From NCBI RefSeq assembly GCF_018143015.1, contig NC_054740.1, forward strand, positions 68,962,356 through 69,026,355: 64,000 nucleotides of DNA. Reading direction: 5' to 3'. Below are positions 34,582 to 46,100 of this stretch, piece by piece. This stretch comes from Lytechinus variegatus (taxonomy: Eukaryota; Echinodermata; Echinoidea; Temnopleuroida; Toxopneustidae). The translations under genes were made by a program, and so were the position numbers. The stretch's first letter is position 1, and each line of letters opens with the position of its first letter. The notes beneath the pieces were generated by a model. It had not been told where the DNA came from, made no database searches, and was given only the letters and a program-made list of their open reading frames with translations.

Positions 34582-35159
34582 TACACTTTTTTCTTTCGGT
34601 TTTGAATGCAGTCGTGTACTCGGAAAACCTTAAACGAAGGGGCAATAATTTTCGGACAACAACTAAAAAAGAGGCTAATGAGGCTAGTTCATAATGTTTA
34701 TCTCTCATTGCCAGACCTGTCAATTTCGCTAGGGGAGTCTTGATGCATTTTGAAATTGTTTTGTTCGAATTCAAAATTTCTACTAAAAGCGCCATTCTTT
34801 TCATGTTTGCCACTTACAAGGCTTTAAAATAAATCGCTCTACGGGGGGGTGGGGATTGTTTGGACCAGATAGGAGCGATTAAGACCTCAAACAGGAACAT
34901 GGACCCACCCCTTTTTTTGGGGGGGGGGGCTGGGGCGGGACAAAACAGCCTTTCTTATCTTAATTACTACAAAACACACAACGACTCCATGGTGAATATT
35001 CGTTTGCTCCAAATACCCATTTTGTGCCCTATTTGGCTTTGCCCCCAAACAAAAATACGTTCTGCCGCCCTGCCTTTCCATCCTCATAACAACTAAACAG
35101 AACGCTGTTTCTCCCCCTTCCTCCCCATCCAACACGCGCTTGTCCTTCCTGCTTCACCG

Positions 35160-35320
35160 GTTTCGCCGCAGATTATTTCCTTTTTCGGATTAACGATCCT
35201 TATTTCATTTTCGGATTAATAAACCTTATTTCGTTTTGGACTAACGAAGCTTACTTCGTTTTCTGACTGACGAACCTTCGGAATAACGAACGACCCGGTT
35301 ATATTATTTAACTCAATGGA
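35160..35320. repeat. Degenerate ~30-bp tandem repeat
   Basis: Repeated units like CTTATTTCGTTTTCGGATTA and ACGAACCTT, diverged. Confidence 0.6.
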
Positions 35321-35587
35321 CGACGCTATTGTTAATTAGAGAGACATGTTGTTTAAGTTCCAGCCAATCATATTGATCAAATTTGCTCAAATAAACGATG
35401 AACGTATTCTAGTTTAGCAATTCAATATAATGAACGTCATTCCATTCCAACTGACGAAGTATTTAAATAATAACCAAAGAGCAATGTCTCACAGTGCTAG
35501 CATTCTCGTTTAATCGGTATTAGAGATGAAACTCACTTCCTCTGTTCAGAACAGTATTACGATGTATTCACTAACAAACAGTGAAAC

Positions 35588-36942
35588 ATGGCAGTTCCCA
35601 ACTTCCAAAGCCAGGGCGGGAGCCAGGATCACGATCGAAGGACCAATATTGCGGATGCCCTGATGACAGGCTACAATATCCCTCCATTGGCATTTTTTAA
35701 GGCCAGTAAGTTTTTTTTGCCTCTCTGTTTAATGTCGATCTCATATGCTGAGAGGCCTTGTTTTAAAAATACTACTGTAGATCTGAAGGCCTTGAATTAT
35801 TGTTAACGGTTAAAGCATGAACCTACGATCATAACATAACATACTTGTCAAATATACAAGCTTGAAAGAAAAGTGAAATTGGCCTATAGTGAACAGAAAT
35901 TACATTTTTTTTCAATGTTTGATTGGCTAAGAGTTACAGTTTCATAGAATAGGATCTTCTTCGTATATAAATATCTCGGAATCTATGATTATCTTTGGCT
36001 GAGTTTTTGATGCATCTCTTTGACCCAGATGACTTTTGATTTTAATCATGTGACATTAAACTCATGCCCAATGATGCATTAGGTCCTTTTACTTTCAGAG
36101 TTATGAGATGATGTTGACGACACTGTGCGACGTAGGGAAATCTCATCTCTGCTAAGAAGTAAAATTGGTTTAACATATTTGCACATGTTTCAATGGTAAC
36201 AGAAATTAATATTTATCGATTTATCTATCAACGTGGATCGTTGTGGCATAGTGGATTAGTCTCCAGACTTTGAAACAGAGGGTTGTGGGTTCGAATCCCA
36301 GCCATATGGCGTAATTTCCTTCGCCAAGAAATTTACCCACATTGTGCTGCACTCGACCCAGGTGAGATGAATGGTACCCGGTAGGATTTATTCCTTGAAT
36401 GCTTTAGCGCCTATTAATATGGCGGCTCAGCTACAGCCGGGTTAATAATATGATGCCAAGTATCAAGGTATCGTTGAGTATATGCACATAGTAATTGCGC
36501 TATATGAATGGACATAGGCCTTTTATTATGTTTTTGATCAACTTTCAGGGGCAAAAAGGACTCTTTTAAGAAATGTCGCGTCGCACACTCCTTACAAAAT
36601 GTAATATCCCCCGCCCTTATGATAATAGTAATAATAATAAATAAATCCATGATGATGATGATAATAATAATAATGAAATTAATAATAATAATTATCATTA
36701 TTAATATAATAATAATTATCATTATTATTATTAATATTATCTGCTGGCCAAACAGAAATAATAGCACCTTGGTCCCGCCCGAAGGAGAAGAAAGCATGCA
36801 TGCATGCTTCAGTGCACTTGCTGTATACCCTGCTGCTCAGTTCGTTCCCGCTGACATCGATAAACTGGAGTTTCAATCCGAGTTTCTGTCATTCAAAGAG
36901 ATACGCCCTTTTCAACTCGCCATGATCATGAAGGAAGAATGA
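35588..36942 (+). CDS. Possible small two-exon gene, unrecognised
   Basis: 35588-35705 reads MAVPNFQSQGGSQDHDRRTN then IADALMTGYNIPPLAFFKA up to a good GTAAGT donor (phase 1). A TATTTAAATA box lies 120 bp upstream (35459-35468). A second open stretch ending at 36942 reads SMHACFSALAVYPAAQFVPA, then DIDKLEFQSEFLSFKEI and QLAMIMKEE. Its acceptor is unclear: GCCCGAAG before 36787 fits the phase but is weak. A SINE (36238-36516) and an AT-rich microsatellite lie between them. Base composition and residue use look protein-like. I do not recognise the family. The two pieces may not belong together, and the first could be an alternative first exon of the next gene (its phase also fits 41437). Confidence 0.35.
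36238..36516 (+). repeat. tRNA-derived SINE, family A copy 3
   Basis: TCGTTGTGGCATAGTGGATT (box A region) and GTTGTGGGTTCGAATCCCAG (box B), followed by the body TTTCCTTCGCCAAGAAATTT, CACATTGTGCTGCACTCGAC and a tail ending GCGCTATATGAATGGAC. This is the best preserved box B of the family. Confidence 0.85.
36612..36740. repeat. (ATA/ATT)n microsatellite
   Basis: Simple ATAATAATA/ATTATTATT sequence. The Ile-rich and Met-rich reading frames over it are artefacts. Confidence 0.9.
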
Positions 36943-37012
36943 GTATAGAAACAGATTTGAATCATTGCATGGAATGTTTTGAAAGGATTGACAACTAAGA
37001 CATCGGATAGTC

Positions 37013-37100
37013 ATGATGAGGTTTAAATATGAAGATGGGCATAAGACTATCAGTCTCGTGTTCTTCTTTGCTTTGGTCGCCATGTCTTTATCGCAACAGT
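37013..37100 (+). CDS. HYR gene exon 1, signal peptide
   Basis: Two ATGs in tandem start a 29-residue leader with a hydrophobic core (ISLVFFFALVAMSLS) up to a GTAAGA donor, phase 1. It joins exactly to the first HYR exon (SLSQQ|SLAMECQDQ). Confidence 0.75.
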
Positions 37101-40100
37101 GTAAGATATTTTATCTTCTAAATATTGAAGCTTTTTATAGGGGGGGGGGGGGGGATTTTCACAATAAGTTAGGTGTGTTAGAGTGGGGGATGTGTGTGCG
37201 TATGTTCGTGTGTTATATCGTGAATTATACCTCTTTATGAAGGGTACATTTTGTGGCCATGCGGTCAGATATTTTTTGAAGTATTTATTCTTTGCATATA
37301 CATTTATCTTTCAACACTTTTCTTGTGTGGCTATGTAAGATACTAAGCAAAATTACAGAGGTTCTTAGATACTAAGCAAAATTACAGAGGTTCTTTGATT
37401 TTGCGAAAGCGGGTCCATAAATTCAAACATGAATTGCTTTTCAGTTTAAATTACTGAACCATAACCATGCATGAGTTTCATATAGTGTATTCTGTTAAAA
37501 AATAATTTTAAAAATGCTGTTTACTTTTTGAATCGTTCAGTAGTTGTTTAAACAGTTTAAACAACAGTTTAAAATCTAAAACAATCACGATGCTTAAATT
37601 ATTTAAACTTTGTTGTTTAAAATTTTAAACACTTGTTCAAAATGTTAAAGCTATATACTGTGCGATTCACAAACAGCGTTGTTTAAATTTTTTGATAACG
37701 ACAAACATACATTTTTTGTCACAGTGTAGGCCTATATAGATGACAGTTTTATGTGAATTACAGACGTTCTTGAAATTTGTGAGGAATTAATGTCTTTATT
37801 TGAAGATTGCTTGTTAGAGATATCAATGATATTAATGTTACATGTGTCTTTGAATGAAAGTAAGGTGTTAACCAAGTTTTGGGATCAATTGTGAAAACCC
37901 GTCTGTCATACGACTTCTTTTGTAAGGTAGACTGAATAAAAATGATAAATGGATGTGTGTTCCTTATCAAAATGTTAGTTCATTTTTTTTAAATACCACT
38001 CACTAATCAAGATTAGAAGCAATAAGACGACGTATTTAAAAAAAATAATCTAAAATTGTGAGTCACGAATGAATGTCATTTCTGTGAGGTATGAGTTTTG
38101 GTGTTCTTTTATTCATCCTTGTCAGTTTGTCGTATTTTCCTTGGAAAATATGTATTCCGCACTAAAAAAATATCTTGGACTGGTACCCACCATTTGGGAT
38201 CGGCAAATATTTATTCTGCTATACGCCCATATAACGATACAATAGAGTTGAACGTGAGCGTGGCAATGGGACGTGTGATCTATACAAAATGAATAACAAT
38301 GCAAAGACCTCTGTTTTTTTTCTTCATTTTTTTATATAAAGAAGGAAACAGAGTAATGATTCTTGAAGGGTGTGATAACGTTTTCTGTGCACCCGTTTAT
38401 GGTAGAAACGGATATAGAGAGAGGGGGGGGGGGGAAGAGAGAGGGAGAGAGAGGGAGTTGAAGAATGGGAGAAGGGGGAGAACGGGAAGGGAGAGAGAGA
38501 AAGATGGGAAGGAAAATATAATGACAAAAAGATAGAGAATTGATAGATAGATACATTGATTGATTGATTGATTTTATTCGCCAAAAATATCACAGGCGAT
38601 TACAATGAAATTGAAGAATACCTTGACAGGATAGCCCATGAAAGCCGAGAGGCTTATGTTCAATGGGTTCCTCTTGTTAGTAAAAAAACCCATTAAACAT
38701 ACATTACTAGGACAAGTACTGGAATATGGTAAAAAAAATACATATCCATCAGTCAAATAATTTGCAAATACCTGAAGCAAACAATAATATACCTTATATA
38801 AAACAAGAATTATATTCTATCATACCCTACATTATCTACTTTACTAAAAACAAACTACAAAATGTTTTATTTTTATACTGGTAATACTGTTCTCAAGTAG
38901 ATTCCAGTTTTAGGTGCTTCTTTAATGCAATCTTAAAGTGAGGAAATTTTTCCACTGCTTTTACTTAATAAGGAAGAGCATTCCAAAATCGGATGCAGAT
39001 GGGGAAGGGGAGCATAGGCGGCGGAAGCGGGGGGGACGTGTCCCCCCCTAAATTTTAGGTGGGGGGACGGTCCCCCCTAAATTTTTTGTTGATAACCTTT
39101 TTTTTTTTTTTTTTTTTTTGCTTGTCAACTTTTTTTTCTTGCGTCCCCCCTAAATTCACGTGGCCCCCCCTGAAACGTATGTTGTCCCCCCCCTAAAATT
39201 TTGGTTGATGACCTTTTTTTTTTTTTTTTTTTTTTTTTTGTTTGTCACAAAATTTTGGGGCGCTTGTCCCATTTTTTACATGTGTCCATCCCAAAATTTC
39301 AGGTGGACACCCCCTAAATTTATTGGCTTCCGCCGCCAATGAAGGGGAGGAAGTTGGAATAAAGAAGTGGGGAAAAGACTGTTGGATTAGCGGCAGATAA
39401 TTTGGCGCTAAATGAAAATACGGTTCTAGGCCACTGTATCTGCCGGCGGATCGTGTTCCAACAGTACTCTGAAGGATTCCGAGGAAATTTCTCTTCGGCA
39501 GATATCGTTCTTGCTATCGTTTCTCGTTCTGCATGCACAAGATACCAATTTCCTTCAAAATTACATAGGACCTAACATTTTCATATAGTTTAATATGAAA
39601 ATCAGTAATAAGAAAATCAAACCGCGTCAACCCGGCAGATATGATGTGGTTCCGAGTGAAGAACGATATCTGCCGTTAAGAACCGGCGGATACCGTATCC
39701 GCCGGTGGAACTAGATCACTGCTACACCGACCAAAAAAGGGAGAAAGAACAAATAGTCAACATGTAGCTCTACCACGGGTAGTGGATTTTTTTCATTTGC
39801 CAAATGTAAATAAATTCCGCACTGCATGATATATTTTTGTTGGAATATTTTTCTTATGTACTCTAACTTTTTTTCACAAACAAATTTCCTACAAACCATG
39901 TCAGACCAACCATGAAATAGTCTAATATGCATTTTATTTGCACACATTGCATTGAAAAAAAAAATAAGTAGAGCATGCAAGTTAAAAACGAATTGAAATA
40001 GCAAACAATCATGTATATTAATTGTATAATTTACCGCGCACACCCTTCAAAAACCAACTTTATTATGAAAAATCAAACAATAGTTCATATACCATCTTAA

Positions 40101-43100
40101 AGTAATGACAAAATATATCACTCTTGTATATTGTATATTTTCTTAGGTTTCTATTTCGTTCCATGTATTTTTGTGTCAATATATTGATTTAATTTGATTG
40201 TTTCATACGTGATTTTTTAACAATAGAAATTTGTTGTGCATTATGAACTTGGGTTTTAGTAAGTTTTAATTCATTGTTTTACCAGTATGATTCCGGCAAA
40301 AGGAACTTTATTGTTGAAGCATGAAAGAATGGTCAGACAACAACATCACTGGTAACAATTTCACATTTAAGCAGGGAGCGCGGCATCAGTATATTTCGAT
40401 AGGGGGCGGAGGGCGGGGGGGGGGGGCTCGACAGACTATAGGTCGCGTTTTTTCCTCCCTCAATTGAATAATGAGAGCCCATACCTATCTTTTTTATTCA
40501 CTTCTGTCATTTTCCCTTCCTTTTTCCCACTCCTTAATTTTATTCATTTGTTTTTGTCAAATAGAGGGGAATTCTGTCCACCCCTTCCCTGTGATTCCAC
40601 CCCTGGTCTGCATTGAAGTGTTACATGCCATTTAGGAAAAAGTATACATTTACTTTTGGTATTCATTTTTCGATTTGTCATAAACTATCACATAACCACT
40701 CTTAATTCATCATTAACATTATTTTGGTTTACGATTATCGTAGGTTTCTCTTATGATGAACGCGAAGGCTACTGCTACTCGTATGATGGCATGCGAATCG
40801 TAAGAATTCCGTACGTACTCACGATCATCGTATTTATTACTTACGGATTTACGGTAATCGTACAGAGGATACGAATATGTTCAGCCCGGAGCTATACGCA
40901 ACTGTCGAAATCGTGAGATCGTAGCCCTATAAACTTATCGTAAAGGGATTTCTTACGATTAGCGCGAGGGCATCGTATAGTGTACGGGTATCCGCCAGCG
41001 CATTTAAGGCTATCGTATGAGCAAGGTAGGGAGTCGTACAGTATCTGCACGCACGGTCTCTGTTTTATGGTTTTATCTTTGGCCTTCTACAATGCCGAAC
41101 ACATGGACTCGTACGATGGGCCTAAATATAACAACCATTAACTTCGTAGGAATCTACAATTAATGCCCCCTAAAAGAGAGAAAAAAATCCTTTGATGATC
41201 GTATAGCTAATGTAAGTTAGCATTGATTTAACAAATGCGTCGTATCCAGTGGCGGACCGTGACCCCGAGGAAACAGAGCATTGGGGGGGGGGGGGGACAC
41301 GGCATTGTTTACAAACAATGGAGTGCCCCCCCCCCAATCCTTTGTCTCATCCGGGTCGCGGTCCGCTACTGGTCGTATCAATTTTATAATCCGGCATTGC
41401 GCTTTAATCTCTTGTTTTTTTAATCGATTCATATAGCTTTGGCAATGGAATGTCAAGACCAGATTATTCAAGCACCCGACTGGTCCAGTAACGTGACAGT
41501 TCGTTACACAACCAACGTCACTTCTCCAGAAAACGTCACATACGACCCAGCAGATAATACCGCTTTCGCAGTTGGGATATACAACATCACGGCAATGCTC
41601 AGTGGTTCTACAGACTGCACCTTTCGACTTGTTGTTTTGGGTAAGATGAATGCTGTCCTCTTTCAGTCATATACCATTCTCTTTTTCATGTAGCTATTTC
41701 AAATGGCCATACATTCTTTAAAAGCACACACAAGTATATCATTTTTTTCCAATATATACTTTCTAAAGATTACAGAACTGTTTGCGTTAACTTCAGCGTA
41801 CTTTCTTTTTATTTCTCTTCAGCCAATCCGGTGTGTCCAGCAAGTGTTTCTCAGTCTAATGATGAGAATGTGACAACGGCCGAAGTCATCTGGGACTTTC
41901 CATTTGAGAATCGTATTGATCTTTTCCCTTTGACCTCTAATCCGTCTAACGGGACAACCTTTGACCTTGGTGTGACTGACGTAACGGTATTCATCACCGA
42001 TTTCCCAGATTACAGATGCACTTTTCAAGTGGAAGTGAAAGGTGAATAAGGATTTTTCTGCTCAACAGTTTTTTTAATAAAAAAATAGTGGGTATGGTAC
42101 TTGTGAAAGAATTGTCATGAAATAAATAATCTAGTGTCCTTTTTGTAGGCCTATATCCAGAATATTCATCATAGTCCCGGGACAGGATTCGCGGAACGGT
42201 TTTCAAAGTGGGGGGGAGGCTGACCATGCTAAAAATCACAATCATATCGTCATTTTTACGTTTTTGTACACGGTTTTGGAAAAAAGTGGGGAGGCTGAAG
42301 CCCCCCCCCCGGTTCCGCGGCCCCTTCGGGATACTGGTAAACTGTCAAGGCTAATGAAACCTTTGAACAAGATGAATTTGTGAAAACAGAAAAATCAAAG
42401 AAACAGATCAACGAAAGTTTGAGAAAAGTCGGACAAATAATAAGAAAGTTATGAGCATTTGAATATTGCGATCACTAATGCTATGGAGATCCTTCCATTA
42501 GGAATGGGACAAATATATGTGATGTGACTTGTGAACAACTCTCCCCATCACCTTAGTACATATTTCACTTAAACCAACTCTTTTGTCACATCTATCAGTA
42601 GATCATGTGTTCTTTCTATAGGAGGGCTTGTAATACAGATTTTTAAAGAATACATCTTGGATAAAGAGTTTGTATCATCATAAGAAAAAGCAAAAACAGA
42701 CATTTTGGGGTATTTTATAGTCCATCAAAGGGAATGTTGTTCACATGTGACATCACACATCCTTGTCGCATTGCCAATGGGAGGATCCCCATAGCATTAG
42801 TGATTGCAATATTCAAATGCTCATAACTTTCTCATTATTTGTCCGATTCTTCTCAAAGTTTCGTTGTCTGTTTCTTTGATTTGTCTGTTTTCACACAAGC
42901 TATCTTCTTTCAAAGGTTTCATTCTCCTTTGAATAGTTTGAGTAACTGCTGCTTTGAAAATAGTTCGTATACAGGAAATGATTTTTTTTTAATCATTTAT
43001 AATATTAGTTTATGAACTAGTGTAACAATATATTGTTTCATTCCATATAATGTTTTGTGTAGCATATGCCTAAAATTTAATGAATAGTATAGATACTATG

Positions 43101-46100
43101 AAAGAATGCCAAATGCACCGAAATCAAATGTCTTCTGAAAGGAGCTATATACTCTGAGAGCAAACCTAATCATTTTCAATTCCATGTAGTTGAAGGGTGT
43201 TACATGGGGCGACCTATTATATGCGGGTAATATAGCCCTGCCGGAAAGAATACAGTAATCAGCACACTGTACGCGAAACACAGTGTGACAATACTGTGTT
43301 TCACAGTGTGGTTCCCATAGTCATTTCCCCGTGACCGCCACGTTTTTACACTGTGATTTAAAGTGTCAACACTTTAAATAATTTTACATAGTGACTAAAC
43401 CACAGAGTGAAAACTGCCCCACTTTGTGTAAGTAAAGTGGTTAATGTGAACACAATATGACAATATACAGTGTATGATTGTTTATACCTCACACCGTGTT
43501 TACATAAGGATTCCATTGTGACAAAGTGGGTTAAATTTTCCGTCTGTGGTAAAGTCCCTATGTAATCCACAGTGTTGACAGACTATTCCAATCTATTGCA
43601 TAGTGGAATGACAATGCGAATACAGAGTGATCGCAGTGTCAAACCAATATTGTCACATCATATGTCTCACTGTGTTTTTTGGTAAGGGGCCCCACACCTA
43701 AATACATGCAGTTTCATACGTAAGAATCAGAAGAATCAGAAGAAGCTTATAATAAAATAGTTATTAAAATGTTGATTTGATTATCAACATAAAATTTGGA
43801 TGTAAAAGTACACATTCTATCACAATTTCTGTAGGAAAATAGATCATTTAGATTGAGTATCTATGCAAAGCAATAATGCCCATTCATGTTTCGGTTCTTT
43901 TTTTAATATAGTATTGACATTTCATTTAAAAAATACCCAAATAGGTCATCACATTGTGTGTTGACACTTTGCTGAACAAACGTCACAGTACGTGTCGAAA
44001 TCTTCTTCACAATGTGTCACTGTGTGAAAATATACACAGCAAAAACTGTGGTGTTAACCGGTGTACGTATGTGACCACACCAGTTATTTTACACCGGTGT
44101 TAAATTGGTGGTGTTAGTCTTACACCTATAGGTGTTATTACAACGCCTATGGTTGTTACATTTACACTCTTTGGTGTTATGTTCAATCTCTAGGGTGTTA
44201 TTTTAACACCTCAGGGTGTGGTCCTCTATTAACACCAATTGGTGTCAGTTTTAACACCGCAGTTTTTACAGTGTATGAACACACTAAATGAATGACATAC
44301 AGTGGCTATCTTCTTTACACTCACATATAGTGGTTCTTATCTTTACTGCAGGGGCACTATGCGAACACACTTTGGTAAGAGAATTTCACAGAGCTGCAAG
44401 TTTTTTAATACGTGTAGATGTGAACACAATGTGCGTGCCGATTTCACACAGTAAAGAATTAAGTCACACTGCGAACCGTTTTTTCTGTGTGACGGTGACA
44501 ACCTACACGCATCATATTCAGGAATTGTGTTCATAAAGCTCTGGTTGACTACCACACCGTGTTGACTAAGTGGCTAAGTGTTCTTTCCGCTTGAGTCTTT
44601 GGAAGCCAAGCTGTCTTTGCATATTGCCAAAAACAAACACTTTCCCACAGGATGATATAAACTCAATCTTACAGTTGTAATGAGTCACCAAATTTTGGGT
44701 CGAGTCGAGTAATATCTAATTAGGGATCATGTCGAGTCGAGTCAGCTGAGTCACTCTACAATGGAAACGAGTCGTGATATACTGTTCGAGTCATTTGTAG
44801 GTGACTCGAGTCATGACTTGATCACAACCCGGTAGAGAGGGGGACAAGTGGGTTAATTCCAGTGAACCGGTTCGTTTGATCCTTGTCAAAATGGAGGATC
44901 TGTAGTTCAATAAAGGCTCTACAACCGTATTTGAGTTCACCCACTATTCACTATCTCTTTTCTATCTCACTCCCTAGATGGGCAACCGCCCTGGCTGACT
45001 TGCCCAGAAAGCCTCAATGTGAGCAACTCTGCACTGGCCACCTGGAATGTTCCGATAGCTTCGGACAATTCTGGAAAAGTTCTACTGAGCTCCAGCCACT
45101 CACCAGGAAGCTACTTTCAAATCAATACATCCACTGAGATCACCTATACCGCGGTGGATGGGAACGGAAATAGTGCCTCCTGTTCCTTCAATCTGACCAT
45201 TGTCCGTAAGCACATTTGTTCTTAAAGAAATGTGAACTACATATTCACATCTATGTCATCAAATATTGAAATAGAATATAGAATATTCGGTTTAAAAAAT
45301 GATAATTAGGCGTCAGCAGTGGGGGGGGGGGGTATCGTATTATTTCTTCCCCGGCCCCCACTTTTTTATCAGCTATTACTAAATAGTACTATTTATCCTC
45401 TCAGTTGCCCCTAGCAATAAAAGAAGAAGCGTTTGAAGTAGACAAAAGACCCTGCCAAAAAGCACCAAAAGGCATTATCTCAAGAAAGAATTTTTTAAAA
45501 TATATACAGTGAGAGAGGGGAACCCCCTCCCTCACTCTCTTTCTCGCGGGCTCAGTCATTTATTTTCCTAACTAATACTAATAGCACCTCTCTCATTTGG
45601 ACCGGTTGACGCGTTTGAAATGAATTACTGTTCTTTTAAAAAATTGTCTCCACCTATTTAGCCCTACAAGGTCTAATTACCAAGTTAATATTTTCAATAA
45701 AGACAGATGTACTTCACAAGCTTTCACTATGTATGACATTTTTCAAAATATCCACCTTTGACCGCAGCGGATGGATCGCCAGAGATCATGAACTGTCCTT
45801 CGAATATCAACAAGGAGACACCTGTTGGCGTAACCAGCACGACTGTCACCGAACTGTGGACCCAGGAACCCACGGCTATATCCCCATTGGGAAGCACGGT
45901 GACTCCATCTAGTAACTTCAACATGACCTCTACCTTTGACCTTGGAACAACCAAAGTCACCTACACATTCAGAGATGAGAATGGATTTAGTTCCAAATGT
46001 GTCTTCCTTGTCTCCATAACAAGTGAGATTAAGATAATGTTGCCTGCAGAGCTAGTATCGGTATACGTGCAGTTGATTTCATTATTTCCCTTCAAATCCT

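Larger units (their letters stand above)
37101..41436 (+). other. HYR gene intron 1
   Basis: About 4.3 kb. It contains GTTTAAAC-rich sequence (37540-37690), a purine-rich GA tract (38420-38520), a family C MITE (39013-39341), a foldback with TATCTGCCGGCGGAT (39420-39710), a CGTA-rich stretch (40730-41180) and a small hAT MITE (41247-41371). No further exon was recognised. Confidence 0.6.
42042..44977 (+). other. HYR gene intron between repeats 2 and 3
   Basis: 2.9 kb with MITE family L copy 2 (42348-42932), a stretch rich in CACTGTG/CACAGTG words (43250-44580) and a GGTGTTA foldback (44033-44275). No exon was seen. Confidence 0.6.

Noticed and set aside
42165..42335. MITE with GATTCGCGGAACGG/CCGGTTCCGCGG ends
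   Set aside because: The inverted match is short and imperfect, and no target duplication was found.
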